From the NCBI GenBank assembly GCA_023701205.1, contig JAMPXJ010000024.1, positions 1 through 64,000 of the forward strand: a stretch of DNA of 64,000 nt, given 5' to 3'. Within the stretch, counting starts at the first letter, position 1. Every line of letters begins with the position of its first letter. Below the pieces are notes generated by a model that was not told the DNA's origin, searched no databases, and saw only the letters and a list, made by a program, of their open reading frames with translations. Origin of the DNA: Oligoflexia bacterium. Lineage in GTDB: Bacteria; Bdellovibrionota; UBA1018. Below are positions 1-7,989 of this stretch, in pieces. Made by a program: the position numbers and the translations under genes.

Positions 1-66
1 ACTTGCCTCCCACATATCGTGGACTTTGACCCCGGAAATCGGGGTGATAAACTGCCGCTCGGGCAT
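1..66 (-). CDS. Partial gene, N-terminus only, unknown product
   Basis: An open frame starts with ATG at 66 and runs off the left edge of the window. A ribosome-binding sequence AAAGGAA lies 7-8 bases upstream of the start. Only 22 residues are visible (MPERQFITPISGVKVHDMWE and two more), which is too little to name a family. It follows the gene at 122-700 on the same strand after 55 bases, so the two are probably co-transcribed. Given the plasmid-like neighbour it may be a transfer or mobilisation protein, but that is a guess. Confidence 0.45.
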   Translation of the reverse strand, partial: MPERQFITPISGVKVHDMWEAS

Positions 67-121
67 GGGCGGTTCCTTTCGTTAAAATTAAGTGTAAGCA
101 ACTCAATTCTAACAAAACCGT

Positions 122-700
122 TCATGCCCCTCGTTTTGATGAAGAGCCAACCACGTATCGAATGATGTCCTTCCTAGCCTCAGGAAGCGCCCCTCCTTTG
201 CCAGAAAGCCGCTTCCGCAACGCCCCGATGAACTCCTCGTAAGCCTTCCAAAATCCATCCGGGCGCCTATCGAGGCTCCTGGGGATCCAAGGGGGATAAT
301 AATCCTTGTGGTAGCAGCGCAGTTGCTGCTCCGTAAATAGGCTGGATCTGTCTGGCCATTGCACCAGCCAATCCCCAAGAAGGATAGCTGCAACGATCGA
401 ATCGTGATGTATTCGTTCCGTCTTGAATCCTTCCACAGAAAGGACGGGAAGTGAGTCGTCAAGCAGGTCGAATCCTTTTCGTTTCAGGGCCCAGAAACTC
501 CGTCCCGATTTTTCATCTTGGATACATTCCACGAATCCCCCGCGTTCCAGCGAGCGGAGTCTCTGGTAGGGCAAGGTAGGAGATTTATCCCTGAAAAACT
601 GATGCGCAATGGCCGCAGTCGTCGCAATCTTCCAGAGCCAAATGAAATAGAGGAGCTTCAAGTCTCGCTCTTTCGTTAGAAAGTCGGTCGCATATGGCAT
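122..700 (-). CDS. Winged-helix protein resembling the replication-relaxation family
   Basis: The product is 192 aa. The start at 700 is chosen because GGGGAGG lies 8 bases upstream; an ATG 60 bases further out has no such site. The first ~80 residues look like a winged helix (helices around FIWLWKIATTAAIAHQFF and LRSLERGGFVE). They are followed by an HHDSIVAAILL segment and a YPPWIPRSLDRRPDGF segment. The same order (HTH, H-D pair, then a Pro-Asp motif) appears in the protein at 52254-52982 inside the conjugative element, so the two are probably distant relatives. Proteins of this type are found on plasmids and integrative elements and have been linked to plasmid replication and relaxation. 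The C-terminus lacks the VELE-type strand seen in the second copy, so this one may be truncated or diverged. Function is inferred. Confidence 0.6.
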   Translation of the reverse strand: MPYATDFLTKERDLKLLYFIWLWKIATTAAIAHQFFRDKSPTLPYQRLRSLERGGFVECIQDEKSGRSFWALKRKGFDLLDDSLPVLSVEGFKTERIHHDSIVAAILLGDWLVQWPDRSSLFTEQQLRCYHKDYYPPWIPRSLDRRPDGFWKAYEEFIGALRKRLSGKGGALPEARKDIIRYVVGSSSKRGA

Positions 701-834
701 GTAAAAAACCTCCCCAAGAGTCGAGCTGGAGTGGAGCGCAATCACTCGACTACACGCCATCCCTTCTTACTCCGCCAAGGATGCAACGGTGTGCCATCCA
801 ATGAAGACTGAGTGTCAGCGCTCAACAGTGGTTA

Positions 835-848
835 GATAAGTACTTATC
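835..848. repeat. Perfect 14-bp palindrome GATAAGTACTTATC
   Basis: GATAAGTACTTATC is self-complementary over all 14 bases. It lies about 135 bases upstream of the winged-helix gene start at 700, in a gene-free stretch. It could be an operator for that gene or part of an origin. Confidence 0.6.
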
Positions 849-868
849 AGGGAAGTGTTTTTGAGCGG

Positions 869-949
869 ATGAGAGCGTGTCCTGAAAACGGTTTGATCTT
901 CTCACGGATGGGAGTGCGTTCTCAAAAATGAGAGTAAAAAATGAGAGTC
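869..949 (+). repeat. Iteron-like short direct repeats (ATGRGAGY)
   Basis: Four copies of a 9-base motif, ATGAGAGCG, ATGGGAGTG, ATGAGAGTA and ATGAGAGTC, start at 869, 908, 928 and 941. The first two sit in a longer degenerate repeat (GGATGRGAGYG followed by a TCCT or TTCT run). Short tandem repeats of this kind next to a replication or relaxation-type gene resemble iterons, but the spacing (39, 20, 13) is irregular. Confidence 0.4.
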
Positions 950-966
950 GGGGGGTGCTGTGACTT

Positions 967-1049
967 GCCTTGAGCCAAGGCGCGTGCCCAGCAGAACCCG
1001 GTTGGACGGATTTCGTCCAAAATCCGTCCGTGAAAACTGCGACGTTTTC
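967..1049. repeat. Three tandem perfect hairpins
   Basis: Three back-to-back inverted repeats are visible. GCCTTG and CAAGGC flank a 3-base loop at 967-981. GGACGGATTT and AAATCCGTCC flank a 6-base loop at 1004-1029. GAAAAC and GTTTTC flank a 6-base loop at about 1032-1049. There is no T-tract, so simple termination is not the obvious role. Together with the palindrome and repeats to the left they make a structured, gene-free block of about 220 bases (a candidate oriT, origin or control region). Confidence 0.5.
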
Positions 1050-1148
1050 GAGAAGGAGGGATATTTTGACCAGAATCGTTTCGCGCGCCTTGAATCTCCC
1101 TGATCCGTCGTGCGGGATCGCTCAGCCAATCAAGGAGTTTCGGACAAA

Positions 1149-1427
1149 CTACCAAATAATCATCGCGAGAAGAAAGGAGTAAAAAATCAGAATAAATGCA
1201 AAAGAGATGGCTGCAAGTACCCTGATGATGACAGTTTGATTGCTTTTCATGACCCAAACTGCTGCCGCGAGCGGCAGAAGCCAAAAGATAAGGACTACAA
1301 TCCAATGGGGCGCCCCCTCACTCGGCGTAAGCGGAGCAAGCAAGCCAATTCCATGTATAACCACTGCAAGAGCGATTAAGATACTTGCCACAAGTGGATT
1401 CAATTTCTTCTTAGCGGTGGAATCCAT
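1149..1427 (-). CDS. Small integral membrane protein, unknown
   Basis: The product is 92 aa, starting MDSTAKKKLNPL at 1427 with AGGAG 7 bases upstream. A lysine-rich cytoplasmic N-terminus precedes three hydrophobic segments: about residues 12-32, 42-60 and 68-90. The protein is almost entirely membrane-embedded and has no soluble domain or recognisable motif. It stands alone, with no close gene on the same strand. I do not recognise the family; composition and the ribosome-binding site are the only support for a real gene. Confidence 0.55.
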   Translation of the reverse strand: MDSTAKKKLNPLVASILIALAVVIHGIGLLAPLTPSEGAPHWIVVLIFWLLPLAAAVWVMKSNQTVIIRVLAAISFAFILIFYSFLLAMIIW

Positions 1428-1765
1428 TTGCTCCTAAGATAGCCAACCCTAGTTTGCAGGTCAGCAAGGAAATGCTTCGGGCGATTTGGCGGGACGAGAT
1501 CGTGGTAGGAAGAATGCCTGGCTACTCACGACGAGATTTCGAAGACAAGATGGGCGAGCCTTTCTTGGCAACGCCGAACAGAAGGCAATGTTTTCGTCCT
1601 GCTTGCTCAGTCCGACAATCCGCTCACGAATCGCAATGAACAGCAGGAGAGCCAGAAGGGTTTGCGAGATTCGATCCGAAGCAGCCGACACTGTTCAAGC
1701 ATTGGCTACTTCGGATACGAAACCTGGATTTACGATCAGCTTAGATCGCTTACGTAGATGGTTAT
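1428..1765. other. Gene-poor gap
   Basis: I see no convincing gene here. Short open frames on both strands lack ribosome-binding sites and protein-like composition. It separates the small membrane protein from the 3' end of the secreted-protein gene at 1766. Confidence 0.5.
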
Positions 1766-2770
1766 TTACTGAACTGCACTGCAACCGGTCAGGACTGATT
1801 CAGATAGCGGTTGCCCGCCTTGGAGCAATGTTAGCATAATGGGTTGCCCAGTGACATACTTGAGGCGAATCTCCCAGTCGCTCCTATGCTGGGTAATGAC
1901 TGGAAACGTTTCCACCCGACGGCCCAAGTGTTCGGCAATCAAGACCGGACCCAGCGTTCGATCTATGACCCTACGTGTTTCGAAGATCAGATCTGGAATA
2001 GATACTGTCCCTTTCACCAAAAGAGGCCTTCCAGCAATTTGAGTAAACTGGAATTTCACGTCCTCGCTTTCCATATCATTCGCCGCTTGGTGGACGTAAA
2101 ACACTGTCACTTGCCGCTGATCAGAACGCCCGGTGGTCACCGCCGAACATCGGAGTTTCGCGCTTTCAATCCCCGCCTGAACAGGCGTATTTCCTTGGAC
2201 CGAAACAATTTGTCGCACATAGGATCGACTGCTTTCCGATGTGGTTTCCCGGAACATCCGCTCGAAACGGTAAAACAGCTCATGTTGCACCAGTGCAGCC
2301 CGGTTTAGGGTGTCCAGATGCCGCCAAATCTCCGACTGGATCAGCACTCGCCCATTCTCATCGTAAAACACGGCGAGCTGTTCAAGATTGCATCCGATCA
2401 ACATGACAGGGGTACGGCCATGATCGTTAAGAAACGGAAGCTCCTCTGGAAGCTCAACCCATTTCACAAGCCCCATAAACTGTCGAAGATTTCTGGCCGT
2501 AGATTCAGAATCAAAGTAATTGGAGCCTTGGAGTCGATAAGTATTCTTCACCAGGCGAGCATAATCTTCCTCGAAGTCATTGGTTGCCCGTAAGACAGTT
2601 CGAGTAGGATCATGCTCGGCTTCATAGACATCCAGCAGCCGCGCCGACCGAATATTTCCCCCTCCGTCACGACACACAACAGCCATTCCACCGCCGCTGC
2701 TCGAGGGCCCTGCCAAGACTGGTGTGGCTATAAAAATGGCTAGAAATGCAGTACAGATTCGAGTTTTCAT
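1766..2770 (-). CDS. Secreted Cys-containing protein, Bdellovibrio-type hypothetical
   Basis: The product is 334 aa. The start at 2770 is preceded by GGAGG at a normal distance and opens a clear signal peptide (MKTRICTAFLAIFIATPVLA), so export to the periplasm or beyond is likely. The mature protein begins with a glycine/serine stretch and a VCRDGGG motif. In the middle, a VQHELFYRFERMF segment followed by a serine-rich RSYVRQIVS segment resembles the metalloprotease-like region of other Bdellovibrio exported proteins. However, the zinc motif is incomplete (HELFY, no second His). It is divergent from the TIGR02147 regulator at 2865, with 94 bases between the starts, and is paired with it much as the gene at 3772-4980 is paired with the second regulator. 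Enzymatic activity is not supported by the visible residues. Confidence 0.75.
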   Translation of the reverse strand: MKTRICTAFLAIFIATPVLAGPSSSGGGMAVVCRDGGGNIRSARLLDVYEAEHDPTRTVLRATNDFEEDYARLVKNTYRLQGSNYFDSESTARNLRQFMGLVKWVELPEELPFLNDHGRTPVMLIGCNLEQLAVFYDENGRVLIQSEIWRHLDTLNRAALVQHELFYRFERMFRETTSESSRSYVRQIVSVQGNTPVQAGIESAKLRCSAVTTGRSDQRQVTVFYVHQAANDMESEDVKFQFTQIAGRPLLVKGTVSIPDLIFETRRVIDRTLGPVLIAEHLGRRVETFPVITQHRSDWEIRLKYVTGQPIMLTLLQGGQPLSESVLTGCSAVQ

Positions 2771-2864
2771 AAGTAACCTCCTGCTCCCTGAGCTACCAGG
2801 CGGCCCTGTATACCACAATTAATGTGTTATAAAACATCGCGCATTTATGTTATAGATCCTAACA
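2771..2864. promoter_or_regulatory. Divergent promoter region with TGTTATA repeats
   Basis: This gap serves both the secreted-protein gene (start 2770) and the regulator (start 2865). It contains two copies of TGTTATA at about 2825 and 2848. The second forms a -10-like TATAGA at 2851-2856. The regulator ATG follows 8 bases later with no purine-rich site, so the regulator mRNA may be leaderless or nearly so. The repeats are candidate regulator-binding sites. Confidence 0.4.
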
Positions 2865-3707
2865 ATGGATAGGATCTTCCGCTACGAATCTTATAAGCAG
2901 TATTTGCGGGACTGGGTCGCTGAAAAAAGGGGGACGACGAGCGAACTAGCGCAAGGAGCGGGATGCCATCGCACGTATCTCTCCCAGGTCCTGAATGCGA
3001 AGGCCGAACTCACTGCTGATCATGCAGTCAATTTGTGTGATTTCTTTCAGTTTGATCCTCTTGAAGCCGATTACTTCCTCACCTGTCACCTGTGCGAACG
3101 GGCACGACTTAAGTCGGCAAAGGCACTCCTCCACGATAGGCTTACTAAGATTCGGCAGAGAGCTGACAGAATTTCCAAGCGAATTCAACCGAAAGACCGA
3201 GCACGACTTGAAGAACCCAGCTCACTTGGTGCTTACTATGCGGACAACCATGCCTCGTTGATCCACCTCGCCACCAGTTGCCTTTCAACTCAAACCGCTC
3301 AGAGCATTTCTCGTAAGTTCGGAATCCCAGTGGGCAAGGTACAAAATGTCTTGGAATATTTGGCGACGATGGGTCTAGTTTTCCGTTCGGGCGAGAAGTA
3401 TTCCCATTCAGGGAAGAGCATTCACCTTGATCGTCAAAATCCGTTTACGCGGATGAATCACCTGAACTGGCGACTTCAAGCGGTGGAGGATAGTTACAAC
3501 CAAGAGTCGATCCATTATACGAACGTGTTCACTGTCGGAGTTGAAGATGCTTCGGCACTCCGCGAGCGATTACTCCAGTTCATCGGATCCCAGAGTAAGC
3601 AAATTGCGGAATCTGGGAGCGAAGCGCTTATGGTGTTTTGCTGCGACCTATTCTCCCCTGGGAGCCCAAGCAGTCTATCAGATAGTGCCAAACGAGAGAG
3701 CAATTGA
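2865..3707 (+). CDS. TIGR02147 family transcriptional regulator
   Basis: The product is 280 aa. The opening (FRYESYKQYLRDWV) and the following helix-turn-helix (SELAQGAGCHRTYLSQVLN, roughly residues 28-46) are typical of the TIGR02147/DUF4423 family. These are DNA-binding proteins that occur in many copies in Bdellovibrio and Fibrobacter. The ALADYFxFDxxExxYFL-type helix is present as VNLCDFFQFDPLEADYFL. A second winged-helix-like part (residues ~140-185, ending GLVFRSGEKY) completes the family architecture. It is divergent from the secreted protein at 1766-2770 and convergent with the secreted protein at 3772-4980. A role in controlling the divergent neighbour is inferred from layout. Confidence 0.85.
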   Translation: MDRIFRYESYKQYLRDWVAEKRGTTSELAQGAGCHRTYLSQVLNAKAELTADHAVNLCDFFQFDPLEADYFLTCHLCERARLKSAKALLHDRLTKIRQRADRISKRIQPKDRARLEEPSSLGAYYADNHASLIHLATSCLSTQTAQSISRKFGIPVGKVQNVLEYLATMGLVFRSGEKYSHSGKSIHLDRQNPFTRMNHLNWRLQAVEDSYNQESIHYTNVFTVGVEDASALRERLLQFIGSQSKQIAESGSEALMVFCCDLFSPGSPSSLSDSAKRESN

Positions 3708-3771
3708 GTCTCGCGTATGCTCGGGATAGGGAGAGGCCCCGCGACCTCGCCCCTCCCACACCACCCAGCGC

Positions 3772-4980
3772 TTAGGGAACGGGATCAAACTCCGAACGAA
3801 TTTCCTGAACGACTCTGATGATCGCATATTCAGTCACTGCTGTTTCGCATATCACTTCATACTTGGTTGAGTCGGAATTATCGATGAGTCCAAGCGATGG
3901 AAAGTACGCGGCGCCTAAGATGGCACCCTCACTGAAATTCGTCGTGAATTCGGTGCCTTTCTTTAATGTAACGCTTGATTCATACGATAGAGGCCCCTTT
4001 AAAAGGCAGTGCTCTCCAAGACTACCCAGAACGTCTCCGCTACCTGATAACACGAGGTCATGCTTCAAGCGCAATCGATTTGTCTTAAAGCCTCTACGGA
4101 AAATGTGGTCGAAATAGCCGATATTTTGCTTTTTTGACTGCTCGGCGGGATCATACATATTCGTCTCACTGCAGCCAGAGTCGAAGTACGTCAGACAAAC
4201 TCTCGCACTCACAGATTTAAGAAGCTCGATGTTCTGCGCATCTGCTCGAACCGCTGGATCGAGATCAGACGAAAGAGCCCTGGCTGCCCCTACCGTAAAA
4301 GGAGTAATCCAGAGGTGGAAGTTTTGGCTTAATTTTGGATAGTAACTATAACCTTTAATATCCCCAGAAGCCCCGGAGTCTGGGTGGTAGTACGCTATGA
4401 CTGAATTGCCTAATTCCGATCGGTAAGGTCGTAGCGCATGGAGACGCTCGTGAATCATGGCGAGAGCTTTCTCTTTGATGTTCTTTAACTTTTTTAATTC
4501 GCGCTTTCCCAAATAGCTGATGTCGTCAAAAGTGCAACCGTATGGTTCAGAGGGGATGAGGCTGTTACCATCACGACGCAAGACTTTTCGGTCACTATCA
4601 CTTATGTTTGTTTGACCTGTTCTCGCGTAAAAAGTTAGAAGCTCGCAATCGAGATTATCGACAAACAGATACTTGGCGTCATCAATGAAAAGGGCGCGCA
4701 TCGCATATCGCGTGTTCGCTTGGTACTCTGCTGGTGAAAATGCGACGACGTGGTCGATAAGCGCATTCAACGCGTCTGCAATTTCGCCGGTCGGTTTGTA
4801 GTACGTCCCTAGAGTAGCGCTTGACTCGAAATGGTCTCGGAGAATCCACTGACCATCGACGTAAACCATGTTTCCGCCACCTCCTGCTCCAACTCCGGCA
4901 GCTAGGACGGATGAAGAGACAGAAAATCCGGCGAGGAACAAAAGACCGAGTGAAATTTTGTACAAAAGCGACTTTTTCAT
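3772..4980 (-). CDS. Secreted protein with HExxH motif, putative metalloprotease-like
   Basis: The product is 402 aa with start at 4980; the upstream AAAGAAG overlaps a further in-frame ATG, which favours this start. The signal peptide (KKSLLYKISLGLLFLAGF...VLAAG) leads into a glycine-rich GVGAGGGGNMVYVDG opening. A complete HExxH motif occurs in AMIHERLHALRPYRSEL, about residue 190, as in zinc metalloproteases, although no third ligand can be assigned with confidence. Several Cys residues suggest disulfides and extracytoplasmic folding. The layout copies that of 1766-2770: a secreted protein divergent from a TIGR02147 regulator (here 5266-6069, 285 bases away). Protease activity is an inference. 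Confidence 0.75.
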   Translation of the reverse strand: MKKSLLYKISLGLLFLAGFSVSSSVLAAGVGAGGGGNMVYVDGQWILRDHFESSATLGTYYKPTGEIADALNALIDHVVAFSPAEYQANTRYAMRALFIDDAKYLFVDNLDCELLTFYARTGQTNISDSDRKVLRRDGNSLIPSEPYGCTFDDISYLGKRELKKLKNIKEKALAMIHERLHALRPYRSELGNSVIAYYHPDSGASGDIKGYSYYPKLSQNFHLWITPFTVGAARALSSDLDPAVRADAQNIELLKSVSARVCLTYFDSGCSETNMYDPAEQSKKQNIGYFDHIFRRGFKTNRLRLKHDLVLSGSGDVLGSLGEHCLLKGPLSYESSVTLKKGTEFTTNFSEGAILGAAYFPSLGLIDNSDSTKYEVICETAVTEYAIIRVVQEIRSEFDPVP

Positions 4981-5060
4981 AAGAAAGCACTTCTTTCTGG
5001 GCTGCACCAGAGTGGGGAGCTTACAGTATCAGACCTATTATGTCGTCTATTATTCTCCCC

Positions 5061-5084
5061 TCGACACCCCTTGCGGGGTGCCGA
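5061..5084. repeat. GC-rich hairpin in a divergent promoter gap
   Basis: TCGACACCCC and GGGGTGCCGA pair around a TTGC loop (9 of 10 bases). It lies 80 bases upstream of the secreted-protein start at 4980, in an otherwise AT-rich gap, so it would be in that gene's 5' leader if transcription begins further right. There is no T-tract. It may be a leader control element or an mRNA-stabilising stem. Confidence 0.5.
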
Positions 5085-5194
5085 GGGCGGTCAGCGATTT
5101 CTTTGGCCTTTTCTGGTGCAGCCCGAATCAGCCTCAGAGTTTCGTTCTGACAGGGGCAAGATATATTGCATCGCATTATTCGACTAGATGATTA

Positions 5195-5247
5195 TTAGCT
5201 AAGAAACGACTAAGAAGTTAGCCGTTGAGCTAAAATAGCTAGCTAAC
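5195..5247. promoter_or_regulatory. Array of GCTAA boxes upstream of regulator
   Basis: The 70 bases before the regulator start contain TTAGCTAA (5195-5202), an inverted pair TTAGC-N6-GCTAA (5218-5233), and a perfect TAGCTAGCTA palindrome (5236-5245) followed by AACTAACC. A possible -10 TAAAAT sits at 5231-5236, inside the array. Clustered half-sites overlapping a promoter suggest an operator, plausibly for autoregulation by the TIGR02147 protein. The binding protein is inferred. Confidence 0.45.
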
Positions 5248-5265
5248 TAACCGATTAAATAAGAG

Positions 5266-6069
5266 ATGAGAATTTTTGATTTTACTGATTATCGCCCCTT
5301 TGTTTCGCGGACCGTTCGCGCGCTACCCAAATCGGGGCGAGGCGAGTTTCTTAAGATCGCAATGCACTTGAAAATCCACTCAAGCACTTTGAGCCAAATA
5401 CTGAGCGGAGTAAAACAATTCACCCTGGACCAAGCCTGTGCACTTGCCGATTATTTTGGATTCGACGAATTGGAGACACAGTATCTTTTGAATCTCGTGG
5501 AACTTGAACGGGCGGGAACCGAGCTGCTGCGGAGCACGCTTCGAAAACAACTCACCTCACTGAGAGAGAAGAGTCGCGAACTCTCAGCCGTTATCCCAGG
5601 TAAACGAACGCTCTCCGAAGAGGAGAAGGCAATCTTCTATTCGAACTGGTTTTACACCGGGATTTGGGCTCTGACGTCCATCCCCGGATATCAGAACGTT
5701 GATGCGATCATAGGGTATTTCGGACTTCCTAGAGTCCTTGTTAACCGGGTCATTTCCTTTTTGGTATCGACCGGTCTTTGTATCGAAGAGAATGGATTAC
5801 TTCGACCTGGAACCACTTACGTCCATCTTGAAGCGGATTCGCCACTCATCGGAAGACATCACTCAAGTTGGAGACAAAAGGCGATGGAGCGACACCCTGT
5901 TTTGACTGATAGCGAGATCGCGTACAGTTCACCTATGTCCATCTCCAAAGACGATGCGGAAAGAATCCGAAAGCTCATCGTTGAGTGGGTCAAAGATGTG
6001 AATAAAATCCGTGATCCGTCTCCTTGCGAGGCCCTCTATTTTTTGAATATCGATTGGATTAAATTGTGA
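5266..6069 (+). CDS. TIGR02147 family transcriptional regulator, second copy
   Basis: The product is 267 aa. The N-terminus (FDFTDYRPFVSRTVRAL), the helix-turn-helix (IAMHLKIHSSTLSQILSG, about residues 31-48) and the ACALADYFGFDELETQYLL helix match the TIGR02147/DUF4423 pattern, as does the C-terminal part with a second winged helix (LVNRVISFLVSTGLCIEENG). It shares the architecture but not close sequence identity with the protein at 2865-3707. TAAGAG lies just before the ATG as a weak ribosome-binding site. It is divergent from the HExxH secreted protein, which it probably regulates. Confidence 0.85.
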   Translation: MRIFDFTDYRPFVSRTVRALPKSGRGEFLKIAMHLKIHSSTLSQILSGVKQFTLDQACALADYFGFDELETQYLLNLVELERAGTELLRSTLRKQLTSLREKSRELSAVIPGKRTLSEEEKAIFYSNWFYTGIWALTSIPGYQNVDAIIGYFGLPRVLVNRVISFLVSTGLCIEENGLLRPGTTYVHLEADSPLIGRHHSSWRQKAMERHPVLTDSEIAYSSPMSISKDDAERIRKLIVEWVKDVNKIRDPSPCEALYFLNIDWIKL

Positions 6070-6602
6070 TGCTTTTGAAGCGGCGAAATCATTTAAGTTC
6101 GCGTTGTTGATTTTCGCGCGTACGTGAGTTGTTCACAAGGCCATGATCGCACATTGACGGAAAGCACGTGGGATTCACGATCGCACGTTTTTCGAGGCAA
6201 AAATCGCAATTTTCCCATCAGTAGATAGGCTGAGAGGTCGCCAAATCCTCTTAAATGCATTAGAAAATCCGAGTGCCCGACGGCGAATCCAGGACGGAAA
6301 AGAAATGGCCATGTGGGCGTCCTTGGCATGGTTTTCCGATTAGAGCTGGGTGCCCCTTCAGAGGAGACCGGAATTACTGACATTTTGTTCAAGCTGGAGT
6401 CCTCGCGTACAGGAGCAGAAACCTTTTTGACCACCGTCTCGACCGGTGAGGGTTCCCTGCCCCAAAGGCGCGTTCCGCCCGGGAGGATTAGCAGATTAGC
6501 AAGGGCGCGGCGAAATTACCCCTCCTGTATCAAAGGTCGTCGTTACGAAGCTTGCCTTTCCTTCGGGCCAACATGACCTGTGCAAGCCGCCGAGACGTTC
6601 AA
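6070..6602. other. Long gap without a supportable gene
   Basis: About 530 bases lie between the second regulator and the 3' end of the protease gene. Open frames on either strand are short and of poor composition. A short tandem GATTAGCA repeat occurs around 6487-6502. No tRNA, terminator with T-tract or strong hairpin was noticed. Confidence 0.5.
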
Positions 6603-7376
6603 TTACCACCAATGAGTATAGTGGGCCCTCTCAAGGAGCTGCGTCACTTCTTTAATTGATATCCCGACGGCATAGGTAGCGAGGGGAATCGCAACTTGAT
6701 TGCCGAGGTTTTGGGTGTTGACCTGAAATGCTCCTTGCGGAAGGTTCTGAACACCTGTCACGATCCCTAGGACCTTTCCGGTCTTCGCGCAGAAGATCGG
6801 CCCCCCGCTATTTCCTCCGACGAACATGAACTGCGCTTCCAGAAGCTCCTTGTCCTGAAGGACTACTGATCCAAGCGTCTTGGTCATAACGCCTGCGCAG
6901 CCCACCACCGTCTTGGCAACTTTTGGCCAAGCCGTGTCCCTTTGTACGCTCCCATTACCATCAATCTGAATTGAAGCCGCCGGAAAGCCGTAAACCCCGA
7001 TCTCGTCGCCCTGCGAAGCGCCCTTTGGCGAAAGGGGAAGTGAGCTAAAGCAAGAATCAAATTTCAACGTAGCCACATCAATGCCCAGAAACCGATGTAG
7101 CACCGTTGTCGTAAACCAAAAGCGAGCCTGGGCTCTACCGTTTTTCTGGAATCCGAAGAAAATGTCGTTAGGACCCAAGACTTGATCGATCACGTGATTG
7201 GAGGTCAACAGCAGACCGTTTCGATTGACGAAAAATCCGGAGCCGAGAGACCGGAAGGAGGAATATGAAACCCGTGTTCCAGCAACGGTCCTAGTACAAA
7301 TGCCGATTAGCGCCGTTGCTCTCTCTACGCTATGCGTAATCTCGCTGAATCCCTTTGGCTCTCGACTTCTACCCAT
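6603..7376 (-). CDS. Trypsin-like serine protease (S1/DegP-type fold)
   Basis: The product is 257 aa. The catalytic triad is visible: His61 in LTSNHVID, Asp100 in FLGIDVATLKF and Ser190 in FVGGNSGGPIF. The spacing is that of the S1C/S1B trypsin-like fold found in DegP/HtrA-type enzymes. No PDZ domain follows, and there is no signal peptide or N-terminal membrane segment before the catalytic domain, which begins within 45 residues. The enzyme is therefore either cytoplasmic or exported by an unseen route. GAGG and a nearby AAGG precede the ATG at 7376. The small putative secreted protein at 7398-7730 ends 21 bases upstream, suggesting a two-gene operon. The substrate is unknown. Confidence 0.8.
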   Translation of the reverse strand: MGRSREPKGFSEITHSVERATALIGICTRTVAGTRVSYSSFRSLGSGFFVNRNGLLLTSNHVIDQVLGPNDIFFGFQKNGRAQARFWFTTTVLHRFLGIDVATLKFDSCFSSLPLSPKGASQGDEIGVYGFPAASIQIDGNGSVQRDTAWPKVAKTVVGCAGVMTKTLGSVVLQDKELLEAQFMFVGGNSGGPIFCAKTGKVLGIVTGVQNLPQGAFQVNTQNLGNQVAIPLATYAVGISIKEVTQLLERAHYTHWW

Positions 7377-7397
7377 CCTTATTCCTCATTCGAGGAA

Positions 7398-7730
7398 TTA
7401 CCCCGCCATTGGGTTAGGTGTCCACTGAATCGATGCAACAGAATCACGGTTTACGCCCAAGGAAGAAGTCACGAGTCTCACGGTAGGGCAGCGCCGGCCA
7501 ATAAGTCGCGCCTTACCGACCGGCGTAGCCAAATCTAGTTTCGCGAATGGGCGCGATGATTCGCGCCGACCAGGGCGTGATTCAGGCGGCCGAGGCTCAT
7601 CATATATATGGTGCTGATGCTCGCCGGCCTCCTTCGCCATCCACAAGGTCAGATTGGCCATCGCTTGCCGCCCGAGCGGCGAGGTCGCGAAAAGTGCTAG
7701 GGCCAGGACAGTGGGAATCAGGGCTCTCAT
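7398..7730 (-). CDS. Small putative secreted protein
   Basis: The product is 110 aa. The first 25 residues (MRALIPTVLALALFATSPLG and on to QAMA) look like a cleavable signal peptide. GGGAG lies 9 bases before the start. The rest is basic and proline-rich with no recognised domain (a His-rich EHQHHIYDEP patch around residue 38). It directly precedes the trypsin-like protease on the same strand. It might be a substrate or partner of the protease, or a spurious frame with a fortuitous hydrophobic start. Confidence 0.45.
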   Translation of the reverse strand: MRALIPTVLALALFATSPLGRQAMANLTLWMAKEAGEHQHHIYDEPRPPESRPGRRESSRPFAKLDLATPVGKARLIGRRCPTVRLVTSSLGVNRDSVASIQWTPNPMAG

Positions 7731-7989
7731 TTTTGACAGCTCCCATCTTTCAATTCAGAAGCAGGGTTTTCGATACAGGATCCAGTGCCAGCTCGATCCT
7801 GCCGTTTTCCTTGCCTTTTCCACTGCGCCGGAAACATCCGAGAAACGCTGAGTGGTTCGAACACTTTACGACGACCTCCACCATTTCCATCCTTTGATCT
7901 CGCTCGGATCCCACCATCCCCAAATCACCTCGAAATCATTTCCGAATCCCGTATTCAGACACTTTCCCGAAATTGCCGATAAGAGAGCA

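Noticed and set aside
1454-1839. Possible small genes in the gap 1428-1765
   Set aside because: The frames lack ribosome-binding sites and protein-like composition on both strands.
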